This document shows, piece after piece, positions 1 through 5,877 of a stretch of DNA of 5,885 nt (position 1 is the first letter of the stretch; every line of letters begins with the position of its first letter). Position numbers and translations under genes: made by a program. Source of the stretch: Bacteroidota bacterium. GTDB lineage: Bacteria; Bacteroidota; Bacteroidia; Flavobacteriales; Flavobacteriaceae. The DNA lies in the NCBI GenBank assembly GCA_023427845.1, contig JAEYZX010000045.1, positions 1-5,885 on the forward strand. The letters run 5' to 3'. The notes below the pieces were generated by a model. It was given only the letters and a program-made list of their open reading frames with translations. It made no database searches and was not told the DNA's origin.

Positions 1-485
1 CGGTAGCACAAAATGCAGCGGTTCATGTGAAGTTGAATATTCGGCCCAATGTCTTCAGGCTCGAAGGTCCGCTTTTCCTCAATGAATCGGGTCGCACCGG
101 AGCCGTGCTTAAAGCTTAGGTTCTGCAGATCGCATTCACCTGCCTGGTCGCAAACCGGGCAATCGAGCGGGTGGTTGATCAGAAGGAATTCGGTTACGGC
201 TTTTCTCGCGTCGGTTACCCTTTCCGAAGAAATGCTGTTCACTTCCATTCCGTCCATCACGCCGGTCACGCATGATGCCATCAATTTTGGCATCGGACGC
301 GGATCGGCTTCGCTTCCTTTCGAAACTTCTACGAGGCACGCGCGGCATTTCCCGCCGCTTCCTTTCAGCTTCGAGTAATAGCACATTGCCGGCGGTACTG
401 ATTCCCCGCCAATCATTCGTGCCGCCTGCAGGATTGTGGTCCCCGGGGCAACATCTATACTTTGACCGTCTATGGTTACTTTCAT
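1..485 (-). CDS. nuoG: NADH-quinone oxidoreductase subunit G, N-terminal part (runs off window at position 1)
   Basis: This is the 5' end of nuoG: 161 full codons from ATG at 485-483, open to the window edge. NuoG is the large iron-sulfur subunit of the complex I NADH module and carries electrons from NuoF towards NuoI/NuoB. The translated N-terminus is a ferredoxin-like 2Fe-2S domain with Cys35, Cys47, Cys50 and Cys72 (cluster N1b pattern). It is followed by His105-x3-Cys109-x2-Cys112-x5-Cys118, the His-ligated N5 motif (HPLDCPVCDQAGEC). The last residues, NRCILCYR (Cys157, Cys160), open the N4 4Fe-4S motif, whose remaining cysteines lie outside. The stretch IGPNIQLHMNRCILCYR strongly resembles the same segment of E. 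coli NuoG. The start is preceded by A-rich sequence without a Shine-Dalgarno and lies 71 bp after the nuoF stop. Whether the protein is the long molybdopterin-fold form or a shortened version cannot be told here. Confidence 0.96.
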   Translation of the reverse strand, partial: MKVTIDGQSIDVAPGTTILQAARMIGGESVPPAMCYYSKLKGSGGKCRACLVEVSKGSEADPRPMPKLMASCVTGVMDGMEVNSISSERVTDARKAVTEFLLINHPLDCPVCDQAGECDLQNLSFKHGSGATRFIEEKRTFEPEDIGPNIQLHMNRCILCY

Positions 486-556
486 TTTTATGGGTATAGG
501 GTTTACGGTATAAGGTTTAGGGCGAACCGTAAACTGTGAAACGTAAACTATAAACT
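486..556 (-). repeat. Degenerate heptamer array in the nuoF-nuoG spacer, with inverted halves
   Basis: The 71-bp gap between the nuoF stop and nuoG start reads, in the transcribed sense, as one A plus ten consecutive 7-nt words. The first words are of the type GTTTATA, GTTTACG, TTTCACA, GTTTACG. The later words have the opposite sense: CTAAACC, TTATACC, GTAAACC, CTATACC. A perfect 9-bp inverted repeat, 501-509 (gtttacggt) and 526-534 (accgtaaac), joins the halves with a 16-nt loop. There is no T-run after it, so it does not look like a terminator. It may be a decayed copy of a dispersed intergenic repeat, an mRNA hairpin affecting nuoG expression, or both. The periodicity is seen directly; any function is inference. 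Confidence 0.6.
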
Positions 557-1924
557 TTATACTACTTGTGTGGCCACTAAATGCTTTACTTTTTCAAAAG
601 GCTCGGCAACAAAGTGGTTTCTGTCTTTTATTTTTTCAGGGAATCGCACATGATATTCAAATTCATCACGGAAATGACGGATTGCTGCCGCAACCGGCCA
701 AGCCGCCGCATCACCAAGCGGGCAAATGGTGTTTCCTTCAATTTTGCGTTGGATGTCCCAAAGCAAGTCAATGTCTTCTTCACGACCGTGTCCGGTTTCG
801 ATTCGGTGCAATACTTTTTCCAGCCATCCTGTTCCTTCCCGGCAAGGCGAACATTGCCCACAGCTTTCGTGGTGGTAAAAACGCGAGAAATTCCATGTGT
901 TGCGAACGATGCAAGTTGTATCATTATAAACGATGAACCCGCCTGAGCCCAGCATGGAGCCGCTTGCGAACCCGCCATCGCTTAATGATTCATACGACAT
1001 AAGCCTGTCGTCACCGTTTGCTGTCTTGTAAATCAGATGCGCAGGTAAAATTGGCACTGAAGATCCGCCGGGAACCAGGGCTTTTAAAGGTCGGTCGTCG
1101 ATCATTCCGCCAAGGTATTCAGGCGAATTGATGAAGTCGTACACGCTAAGTCCCAATTCAATTTCATAAACACCCGGATTTTTGACATGTCCGGAGGCGG
1201 AGATCAATTTCGTTCCTGTCGATTTTTCGGTACCGATTTTTGCGTATTCGGCACCGGTATTGTTTACGATCCATGGCACTGCCGCAATAGATTCGACGTT
1301 ATTTACCACGGTTGGATTAGCCCAGAGCCCGCTGATGGCAGGGAAAGGCGGCTTAATGCGAGGATTTCCCCGTTTCCCTTCAAGTGACTCGATGAGCGCG
1401 GTTTCCTCACCACAGATATACGCACCTGCACCAACATGAACGTGAAGGTCAAGGTCGTATCCGGTACCCAATATATTTTTACCAAGCCAGCCTGCGGCAT
1501 ATGCTTCTTTGATCGCGTTTTCAAGAATTCTGAAAATCCACATGTACTCGCCTCGGATATAGATGTACGACAAATGCGCTTCAAGCGCGAAACTTGCCGT
1601 GATCATCCCTTCTACAAGAAGGTGCGGAATGTGTTCCATCAGGTAGCGGTCCTTAAAAGTTCCCGGTTCCGATTCATCGGCGTTGCACACCAAATGACGC
1701 GGGTTGCCCGACTTCTTGTCGATGAAACTCCACTTCATTCCCATCGGGAAACCGGCGCCTCCACGGCCTTTAAGCTGAGAATTCTTTACTTCGGTCACCA
1801 CCTCGTCGGGAGTCATCGACCTCAGGGCTTTCTCTACCGATGCATATCCGCCATTGGCGCGATAAACGTCATAGGATTTGATGCCCGGAGTATTGATGTG
1901 TTCTAATAATATTTTCTTCGACAT
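557..1924 (-). CDS. nuoF: NADH-quinone oxidoreductase subunit F (NADH- and FMN-binding, 51 kDa-type)
   Basis: NuoF is the entry point of complex I: it binds NADH, takes a hydride onto FMN and passes electrons to cluster N3. The 455-aa protein is the normal family length (about 430-460). Visible motifs in order are the glycine-rich GRGGAGFP at 53-60, NADESEPGTFKDR at 81-93 and GAGAYICGEETALIESLEG at 165-183, all characteristic of the NADH/FMN Rossmann-like fold. The N3 4Fe-4S ligands follow at Cys355, Cys358 and Cys361 (ESCGQCSPCREG), with the fourth at Cys401 (NTICPLGD). The ATG at 1924-1922 lies 5 bp after the nuoE stop, in the context TAATAATAATG. It has no Shine-Dalgarno, but its N-terminal residues lead straight into family sequence and no other start fits the tight spacing better. 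It works with NuoE and NuoG, encoded on either side. No key residue is missing. Confidence 0.98.
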   Translation of the reverse strand: MSKKILLEHINTPGIKSYDVYRANGGYASVEKALRSMTPDEVVTEVKNSQLKGRGGAGFPMGMKWSFIDKKSGNPRHLVCNADESEPGTFKDRYLMEHIPHLLVEGMITASFALEAHLSYIYIRGEYMWIFRILENAIKEAYAAGWLGKNILGTGYDLDLHVHVGAGAYICGEETALIESLEGKRGNPRIKPPFPAISGLWANPTVVNNVESIAAVPWIVNNTGAEYAKIGTEKSTGTKLISASGHVKNPGVYEIELGLSVYDFINSPEYLGGMIDDRPLKALVPGGSSVPILPAHLIYKTANGDDRLMSYESLSDGGFASGSMLGSGGFIVYNDTTCIVRNTWNFSRFYHHESCGQCSPCREGTGWLEKVLHRIETGHGREEDIDLLWDIQRKIEGNTICPLGDAAAWPVAAAIRHFRDEFEYHVRFPEKIKDRNHFVAEPFEKVKHLVATQVV

Positions 1925-1929
1925 TATTA

Positions 1930-2454
1930 TTAGTGTAAATTGATTTTGTTATCGTTGCAATCAGCGATAAGCTGATCTATTTTTTCTTTCGTAAGGTGTT
2001 CCTGATACGAATCGCCAAGTTGCATCATTGGCGCGTAGCCACATGCGCCCAGGCATTCAACGCCGCGAACTTCAAATTTCCCGTCGGGAGTTGGTTCACC
2101 AAGGCCGACTCCAAGTTTTCCACAGGTATATTCGACCAGATCATCGGCACCGCGTATCATGCAGGAAGATGTGCGGCAAAATTCGAACATGTATTTTCCG
2201 ATAGGCCGTTGGTTGAACATCGAATAAAACGAAACCACTTCATAAACCTCAATTGGTTTTATTTCGAGGATTTCGGCCACCTTGTCCATCAATTCAATGC
2301 TGAGCCAATTGTCGTGTGCATCCTGAACTTCATGCAGTATCGGCAATAACGCTGATTTCTTTTTATCTGCAGGATAATGCGACAGTAACTCATGAATCCG
2401 GAGCCAAAGTTCGGTCGTGATATTTATTTCCTGTTTTATGTTTGTATTTTCCAT
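1930..2454 (-). CDS. nuoE: NADH-quinone oxidoreductase subunit E (2Fe-2S, 24 kDa-type)
   Basis: NuoE is the small thioredoxin-fold subunit of the NADH module and holds the off-pathway 2Fe-2S cluster N1a close to the FMN of NuoF. The 174-aa product is of normal length (E. coli about 166). An N-terminal helical region (about 15-90) includes the family block IEVYEVVSFYSMF (68-80). The cluster ligands follow the family spacing: Cys93 and Cys98 (CRTSSC), then Cys134 and Cys138 (VECLGACGYAPMM). The ATG at 2454-2452 sits 116 bp below nuoD behind a repeat-filled spacer; the leader TTTTTAAAG is A/T-rich without a Shine-Dalgarno. The gene ends in tandem in-frame TAA TAA only 5 bp before nuoF, so translation of the two is probably linked. 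Confidence 0.97.
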   Translation of the reverse strand: MENTNIKQEINITTELWLRIHELLSHYPADKKKSALLPILHEVQDAHDNWLSIELMDKVAEILEIKPIEVYEVVSFYSMFNQRPIGKYMFEFCRTSSCMIRGADDLVEYTCGKLGVGLGEPTPDGKFEVRGVECLGACGYAPMMQLGDSYQEHLTKEKIDQLIADCNDNKINLH

Positions 2455-2570
2455 CTTTAAAAATTTCAGATTTCAGAATTCAGAGTTCAATTTCAACCCA
2501 TCTAAAATCGTATTGTTTTGTGTTTAGATTTCAACTTCAGTAATTTGAAATCTACAATCTGAAATGTTAT
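2455..2570 (-). repeat. Degenerate heptamer array with opposed halves in the nuoD-nuoE spacer
   Basis: This 116-bp spacer is filled with variants of one short word. On the plus strand 2464-2484 is a 7-bp tandem repeat (tttcaga, tttcaga, attcaga), followed by a weaker copy, gttcaat. The far end carries the same word inverted: 2463-2472 (atttcagatt) is a perfect 10-bp inverted match to 2556-2565 (aatctgaaat). A second perfect 9-bp inverted repeat, 2526-2534 (agatttcaa) and 2545-2553 (ttgaaatct), has a 10-nt loop. The transcript could therefore form a local hairpin inside a longer imperfect one. No open reading frame, promoter matching TAnnTTTG or terminator T-run is evident. Similar degenerate words are, to my recollection, scattered in Bacteroidota spacers, so decay of a dispersed repeat is the likeliest origin. 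Confidence 0.6.
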
Positions 2571-3806
2571 TTACGCATCTAATTCACCCGCGATTACATT
2601 CAAACTCGAAAGCGTCGCAATCGCATCACTCAACATTCCGCCTCGAACCATTTCGTTGTAAGCTTGATAATAAATAAAGCATGGCCGTCTGAAATGTAGT
2701 CTGAATGGAGTTCGGCTACCATCGGTGATCAGGTAAAATCCGAGTTCGCCATTTCCACCTTCAACCGGATGATACACCTCGGTAATCGGAACAGGAACTT
2801 CTCCCATTACGATTTTGAAGTGATAGATCAATGCTTCCATATTATGGTAAACATCGTCTTTAGGCGGAAGATAATAGTCAGGTACATCGGCATGATACGG
2901 ACCTTCAGGCATTTTTTCAAGTGCTTGGCGGATAATCTTCAAGCTTTCCCAAATTTCAGCATTCCGTACATTGAACCGGTCATAGGTATCGCCCGACTGG
3001 CCTACCGGTATATCAAATTCAAAATCTTCATACGAGCTATACGGCTGCATTTTGCGGATATCGTAATCAACACCGGTTGCACGAAGGTTTGGTCCGGTAA
3101 AACCATAGTTTATGGCACGTTCGGCCGATATCGCACCGACATTGATCGTACGGTCCATGAAAATTCGGTTACGCGCCAAAAGGCTTTCGAATTCCGACCA
3201 TACTGCAGGGAATTCTTCAAGGAAATCGTTTATCTTTTTGAATGCAAGCGGACTCCATTCGCGTTCGAAACCACCGATTCGGCCCATGTTCGTCGTTAAA
3301 CGCGCACCACAGATTTCCTCGTAGATTTCGTATATTTTTTCACGGTATTGGAATACGTATAAGAAACCGGTTAATGCTCCCGTATCGACTCCAATAACCG
3401 AATTACAGATGATATGATCGGCTATACGGGCCAGTTCCATGATTATGACACGAAGATATTGCACCCGTTTTGGAACTTCAATGCCCAGTGCTTTTTCGAT
3501 TGTCATCCACCATCCCATGTTATTGATTGGAGCCGAACAATAATTCATCCGGTCGGTCAGCGGGGTGATCTGGTAGAACGGCCGGTTTTCGGCAATTTTT
3601 TCAAATGCGCGGTGAATGTATCCAACGGTAGATTCGCCGTCAAGGACACGCTCGCCGTCCATCAGCAAAATGTTTTGGAAAATACCATGTGTGGCAGGGT
3701 GCGTAGGGCCAAGGTTCAAAACCGAGAGCTCGCTTCCATCCTCATTCTGCTTTTGCCTGATAATTTGAGCGTAACGTTCTTCCGGTGTTAATAATAAATC
3801 TGACAT
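2571..3806 (-). CDS. nuoD: NADH-quinone oxidoreductase subunit D (49 kDa-type, quinone-site subunit)
   Basis: NuoD is related to the large subunit of NiFe hydrogenases and, with NuoB, forms the quinone-reduction pocket at the foot of the peripheral arm. I place the start at ATG 3806-3804 (411 aa), 11 bp after the nuoC stop. An upstream in-frame TTG at 3824 would add six residues and overlap nuoC, but it is a poorer start and those residues are not family sequence. Numbered from the ATG, the signature NLGPTHPATHG spans 31-41. Its second histidine, His40, and Tyr89 (DRMNY) match the quinone-binding His38 and Tyr87 of Thermus Nqo4 with exactly the same 49-residue separation. GRIGGFEREW (175-184) and the block VEGGNGELGFYLITDGSRTPFR also fit the family. 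The gene is separate from nuoC, not fused as in E. coli. The C-terminus ends GELDA rather than the more familiar GEVDR. Confidence 0.97.
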   Translation of the reverse strand: MSDLLLTPEERYAQIIRQKQNEDGSELSVLNLGPTHPATHGIFQNILLMDGERVLDGESTVGYIHRAFEKIAENRPFYQITPLTDRMNYCSAPINNMGWWMTIEKALGIEVPKRVQYLRVIIMELARIADHIICNSVIGVDTGALTGFLYVFQYREKIYEIYEEICGARLTTNMGRIGGFEREWSPLAFKKINDFLEEFPAVWSEFESLLARNRIFMDRTINVGAISAERAINYGFTGPNLRATGVDYDIRKMQPYSSYEDFEFDIPVGQSGDTYDRFNVRNAEIWESLKIIRQALEKMPEGPYHADVPDYYLPPKDDVYHNMEALIYHFKIVMGEVPVPITEVYHPVEGGNGELGFYLITDGSRTPFRLHFRRPCFIYYQAYNEMVRGGMLSDAIATLSSLNVIAGELDA

Positions 3807-3817
3807 TTTATTTTTAT

Positions 3818-4351
3818 CTAGCAAATATTATTTGCATTATCTACTGTTCTTCCGAAGAAACGATCGTCTTTGTCGGTTCTTCCGCCATCCTCGAGCGGGA
3901 ATTCCTTTCGCATCGGGAAAGAAACCATTTCGTCCATGTTTAGGATACGTTTTAGCTGCGGATGGCCTTTGAAAATGATTCCATAAAAGTCGTACGTTTC
4001 ACGTTCCTGCCAGTTGGCACCCAAGAATAATCCGGTGACGCTGTCAATTTCAGGGTTCTCGGCATTCATGAAACATTTAATCCGGATGCGGGCATTATCG
4101 ATCCAGTTGTGCAGATGATATACAACGGCAAACTGACGATCGGCCGGCGCATCAGGATAATGGACGCCACATAAATCGGTCAGAAAATTAAATCGCAACG
4201 TTGGGTCCTCTTTTAAATGCCGCATTACATCGACAATCGAATCGGTTGCAACCTCAAAGGTAAATATGTCGTGGACCTGGTTAAAATTGCCTACAATGCC
4301 TTCGAATTTTTCGGAAAGTGAATTGTAGATCTGTGAAGTTTCTAAAGCCAT
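3818..4351 (-). CDS. nuoC: NADH-quinone oxidoreductase subunit C (30 kDa-type)
   Basis: NuoC is a cofactor-free scaffold subunit of the peripheral arm that packs against NuoD and NuoB. The 177-aa protein has an alpha/beta N-terminal half, with RFNFLTDLCGVHYP at 53-66, and the diagnostic complex I 30-kDa signature ERETYDFYGIIFKGHP at 116-131. KRILNMDE and PMRKEFPLE (146-154) follow. The short tail after residue 155 is polar. The ATG at 4351-4349 is only 2 bp after the nuoB stop (TAAAAATG), pointing to coupled translation. The gene stops with TAG at 3820-3818, 11 bp before the chosen nuoD start. The separate nuoC and nuoD arrangement is the ancestral one also found in Thermus and Paracoccus. 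Confidence 0.97.
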   Translation of the reverse strand: MALETSQIYNSLSEKFEGIVGNFNQVHDIFTFEVATDSIVDVMRHLKEDPTLRFNFLTDLCGVHYPDAPADRQFAVVYHLHNWIDNARIRIKCFMNAENPEIDSVTGLFLGANWQERETYDFYGIIFKGHPQLKRILNMDEMVSFPMRKEFPLEDGGRTDKDDRFFGRTVDNANNIC

Positions 4352-4353
4352 TT

Positions 4354-4908
4354 TTATTTGATGTTATACGACGCCAGTAATTCGACGTATTCTGGTGAGC
4401 TTCTTCGGCGTACCGATTCCGATTTCACCAACTCCTGCAAACGCATGATCCCGTCAAGGATCTGTTCGGGTCTTGGCGGGCAGCCGGGAACATAAACGTC
4501 GACCGGGATAACTTTATCGATTCCCTGTAAAACAGAATAAGTATCGAAAATTCCACCCGACGACGCGCAAGCGCCAACGGCGATCACCCATCGTGGTTCG
4601 GCCATTTGTTCGTAGACCTGCCGTAAGATAGGCGCCATTTTTTTTGCGATGGTTCCCATTACGAGAAGCATGTCGGCCTGACGCGGTGAAAAGCTCATAC
4701 GTTCCGAACCGAATCGGGCAAGGTCGTAATTGGCTCCCATTGTGGCCATGAATTCTATACCGCAGCATGAGGTTGCAAAGGGCAGTGGCCAAAGCGAATT
4801 TGCACGTGCCAGTCCAACAACATCGCTTAGTTTCGTGGCGAAGAAGCCCTCTCCGGCATATCCTTCAGGTGCTTCCGCTGTTGTGTATTTTATATTTGAA
4901 TCGCTCAT
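4354..4908 (-). CDS. nuoB: NADH-quinone oxidoreductase subunit B (PSST-type, cluster N2)
   Basis: NuoB carries 4Fe-4S cluster N2, the last cluster in the chain and the direct electron donor to quinone. The 184-aa sequence has all four ligands in the family arrangement: the adjacent Cys48-Cys49 in TSCCGIEFM, Cys114 in GACASSGG, and Cys143 in VYVPGCPPRPE. The conserved ARFGSERMSFSPRQADMLLV (64-83) lies between them. Length is close to Thermus Nqo6 (about 180). The ATG at 4908-4906 lies 82 bp below nuoA; its leader (TTTTTACTTCA) has no Shine-Dalgarno. The first 20 residues are not conserved in the family, so the exact start is slightly less certain than the identity. The gene is followed by nuoC after 2 bp. 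Confidence 0.98.
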   Translation of the reverse strand: MSDSNIKYTTAEAPEGYAGEGFFATKLSDVVGLARANSLWPLPFATSCCGIEFMATMGANYDLARFGSERMSFSPRQADMLLVMGTIAKKMAPILRQVYEQMAEPRWVIAVGACASSGGIFDTYSVLQGIDKVIPVDVYVPGCPPRPEQILDGIMRLQELVKSESVRRRSSPEYVELLASYNIK

Positions 4909-4990
4909 TGAAGTAAAAATTGAGTTAGGTAATTGGGGCGTACCTCTTCATTTTTCCGTAGCTATTAAAACGCTAATCCACAATTATTTA

Positions 4991-5356
4991 TTATTCCCAT
5001 TCGAGACCTTTTTTCTTGATGACATAGAAAAACCCAACCAGGAGCAGGATCATGAAAATTCCCATTTTGATAAGGCCTTCGACTCCCATTTCCTTGAAGT
5101 TGACCGCCCATGGATACATGAAGATGACTTCGATGTCGAACAGTACGAACAAAATCGCAACAAGAAAATATTTTACAGAGAAAGGAATTCGCGCGTTACC
5201 AATCGATTCAACACCGCACTCGAAGTTTTTGTCTTTATTTTTTGATTGCCTGCGTGGACCAAGGAAACTGGATCCGATTATTGTCAGGACCACAAAACCA
5301 ACAGCCAACAGCATTTGCATTAATATTGGAAAGTAATCTAATTGATCTGTTTGCAT
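4991..5356 (-). CDS. nuoA: NADH-quinone oxidoreductase subunit A (ND3-type membrane subunit)
   Basis: NuoA is a small inner-membrane subunit at the junction of the membrane and peripheral arms, equivalent to mitochondrial ND3. The 121-aa product shows three hydrophobic segments at about 10-32, 61-83 and 96-113, the family topology. The loop between the first two contains FECGVE (45-50); its Cys47 corresponds to the conserved ND3 loop cysteine. The second helix holds FDIEVIFMYPWA (73-84), with the conserved acidic pair Asp74 and Glu76. The ATG at 5356-5354 lies about 29 bp below a consensus Bacteroidota promoter, leaving only a short leader and no Shine-Dalgarno. It is the first gene of the nuo operon. 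The stop is a tandem in-frame TAA TAA. Confidence 0.97.
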   Translation of the reverse strand: MQTDQLDYFPILMQMLLAVGFVVLTIIGSSFLGPRRQSKNKDKNFECGVESIGNARIPFSVKYFLVAILFVLFDIEVIFMYPWAVNFKEMGVEGLIKMGIFMILLLVGFFYVIKKKGLEWE

Positions 5357-5384
5357 GATTAAATTTAATTTCGGAAATTAACTG

Positions 5385-5414
5385 CAAAGATAACTCACGT
5401 TTCTTAAAAAGCAA
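5385..5414 (-). promoter_or_regulatory. Bacteroidota-type promoter of the nuo operon
   Basis: In the minus-strand sense, TTG (rc of 5412-5414) is followed after exactly 19 bp by TATCTTTG (rc of 5385-5392). The latter is a full match to the -7 element TAnnTTTG used by the primary sigma factor of Bacteroidota, and the former matches the -33 TTG. Transcription would begin a few bases below 5385, giving a 5' leader of roughly 20-28 nt before the nuoA ATG at 5356. It is the only match in this orientation between nuoA and the csp gene. The sequence match is seen directly; activity is inferred. Confidence 0.8.
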
Positions 5415-5619
5415 CCCTAAACGGTTATTTCGGGCTGGATTAACATACCAAGCTGCTTAATTTTGAAGCATTATAAATAAGCAGCAAAACTTCGCCGCAG
5501 ATCTGCAGAATTCTTTTTGTCCGAAGTCTATAAATCACGCAGACTACAACGTCGGTGAAATAGATGCGACAATACTCCGCGTTGTTAATAAATTTGTGAA
5601 TCTGCGCACATTTCTAAAC
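5415..5619. other. Non-coding stretch between csp terminator and nuoA promoter, with decayed repeat words
   Basis: About 205 bp without a credible gene. A perfect 8-bp inverted repeat, 5452-5459 (gctgctta) and 5478-5485 (taagcagc), encloses an 18-nt A/T-rich loop and lies about 40-70 bp upstream of the nuo -33 element. Further up, several related words recur: the palindrome gcagatctgc at 5497-5506, atcacgcagac near 5534-5544, and gtgaatctgcgc near 5596-5607. These look like remnants of a CGCAGATT-type dispersed intergenic repeat that I recall from Bacteroidota genomes, but that family assignment is from memory. The hairpin could be an operator, a leftover repeat or chance. Confidence 0.35.
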
Positions 5620-5647
5620 AAAAAAAACGTCCCAATCGGGACGTTTT
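5620..5647 (-). terminator. Rho-independent terminator of the cold-shock gene
   Basis: Positions 5638-5647 and 5624-5633 form a perfect 10-bp stem (minus-strand sense AAAACGTCCC, loop GATT, GGGACGTTTT). On the minus strand the stem runs into a tract of eight Ts covering 5627-5620. The stem begins 29 nt below the csp stop codon, the right place to end that transcript and insulate it from nuoA. On the plus strand only four Ts follow the stem and no gene reads into it, so it is oriented for the minus strand. Confidence 0.93.
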
Positions 5648-5676
5648 AAACATTTAGGTAACAAGAATCTATATAT

Positions 5677-5877
5677 TTAGTCTTCAAGAACTGCAACCTG
5701 TGCAGCAACTTTACCTTTTCTTCCTTCTTCTTCTTCGTAGCTCACACGGTCACCTTCGCGTAGTTCTTCCGCGCGGATTCCTGATGCATGAACGAAAATG
5801 TCTTTTCCTGTTTCTTCGTCTGTGATGAATCCGTAACCTTTTGATTCATTGAAAAACTTAACTGTACCTGTACGCAT
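5677..5877 (-). CDS. Cold-shock domain protein (CspA family)
   Basis: A 66-aa single-domain cold-shock protein: a five-stranded OB-fold that binds single-stranded RNA and DNA in the cytoplasm and acts as an RNA chaperone. The fold starts at GTVKFFNESKGYGFI (residues 4-18), which contains the RNP1-type motif KGYGFI (13-18). The RNP2-type motif DIFVHAS follows at 26-32, with aromatic Phe9, Tyr15, Phe17, Phe28 and His30 on the binding face. REGDRVSY (40-47) and the acidic, glycine-containing loop EEEEGRKGK (48-56) complete the domain; length is typical (65-75). The ATG at 5877-5875 has only eight upstream bases in the window, so its promoter and any long cold-inducible leader are out of view. 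It has its own terminator and is probably not cotranscribed with nuo. The paralogue (housekeeping or cold-induced) cannot be assigned. Confidence 0.95.
   Translation of the reverse strand: MRTGTVKFFNESKGYGFITDEETGKDIFVHASGIRAEELREGDRVSYEEEEGRKGKVAAQVAVLED

Noticed and set aside
49..378. 109-aa plus-strand and 82-aa minus-strand frames near the left edge
   Set aside because: They are shadows of nuoG, whose iron-sulfur motifs read cleanly in another minus-strand frame through the window edge.
501..534. The 9-bp hairpin in the nuoF-nuoG spacer as a transcription terminator
   Set aside because: No T-run follows on the minus strand, and stopping there would cut off nuoG, which the complex needs.
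1436..1906. 156-aa plus-strand open frame
   Set aside because: Antisense to nuoF, whose cofactor motifs are fully conserved across the same bases.
2769..3299. 176-aa plus-strand open frame
   Set aside because: Entirely antisense to nuoD; its sequence has no recognisable domain and is explained by codon bias of the real gene.
4909..4990. Possible hairpin in the nuoA-nuoB gap (4930-4938 with 4978-4986, 8 of 9 pairs)
   Set aside because: The arms are short, A/T-rich, imperfect and separated by a 39-nt loop; no heptamer array, promoter or terminator was found in this 82-bp gap.
4730..5245. 171-aa plus-strand open frame
   Set aside because: It lies antisense across nuoA, the nuoA-nuoB gap and the start of nuoB, with no family-like motifs; both genes beneath it are unmistakable.
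5458..5465. Plus-strand TAATTTTG, and TAAATTTG at 5589-5596, matching the -7 element TAnnTTTG
   Set aside because: Neither has a TTG at the right distance upstream, and no plus-strand gene follows within the window.
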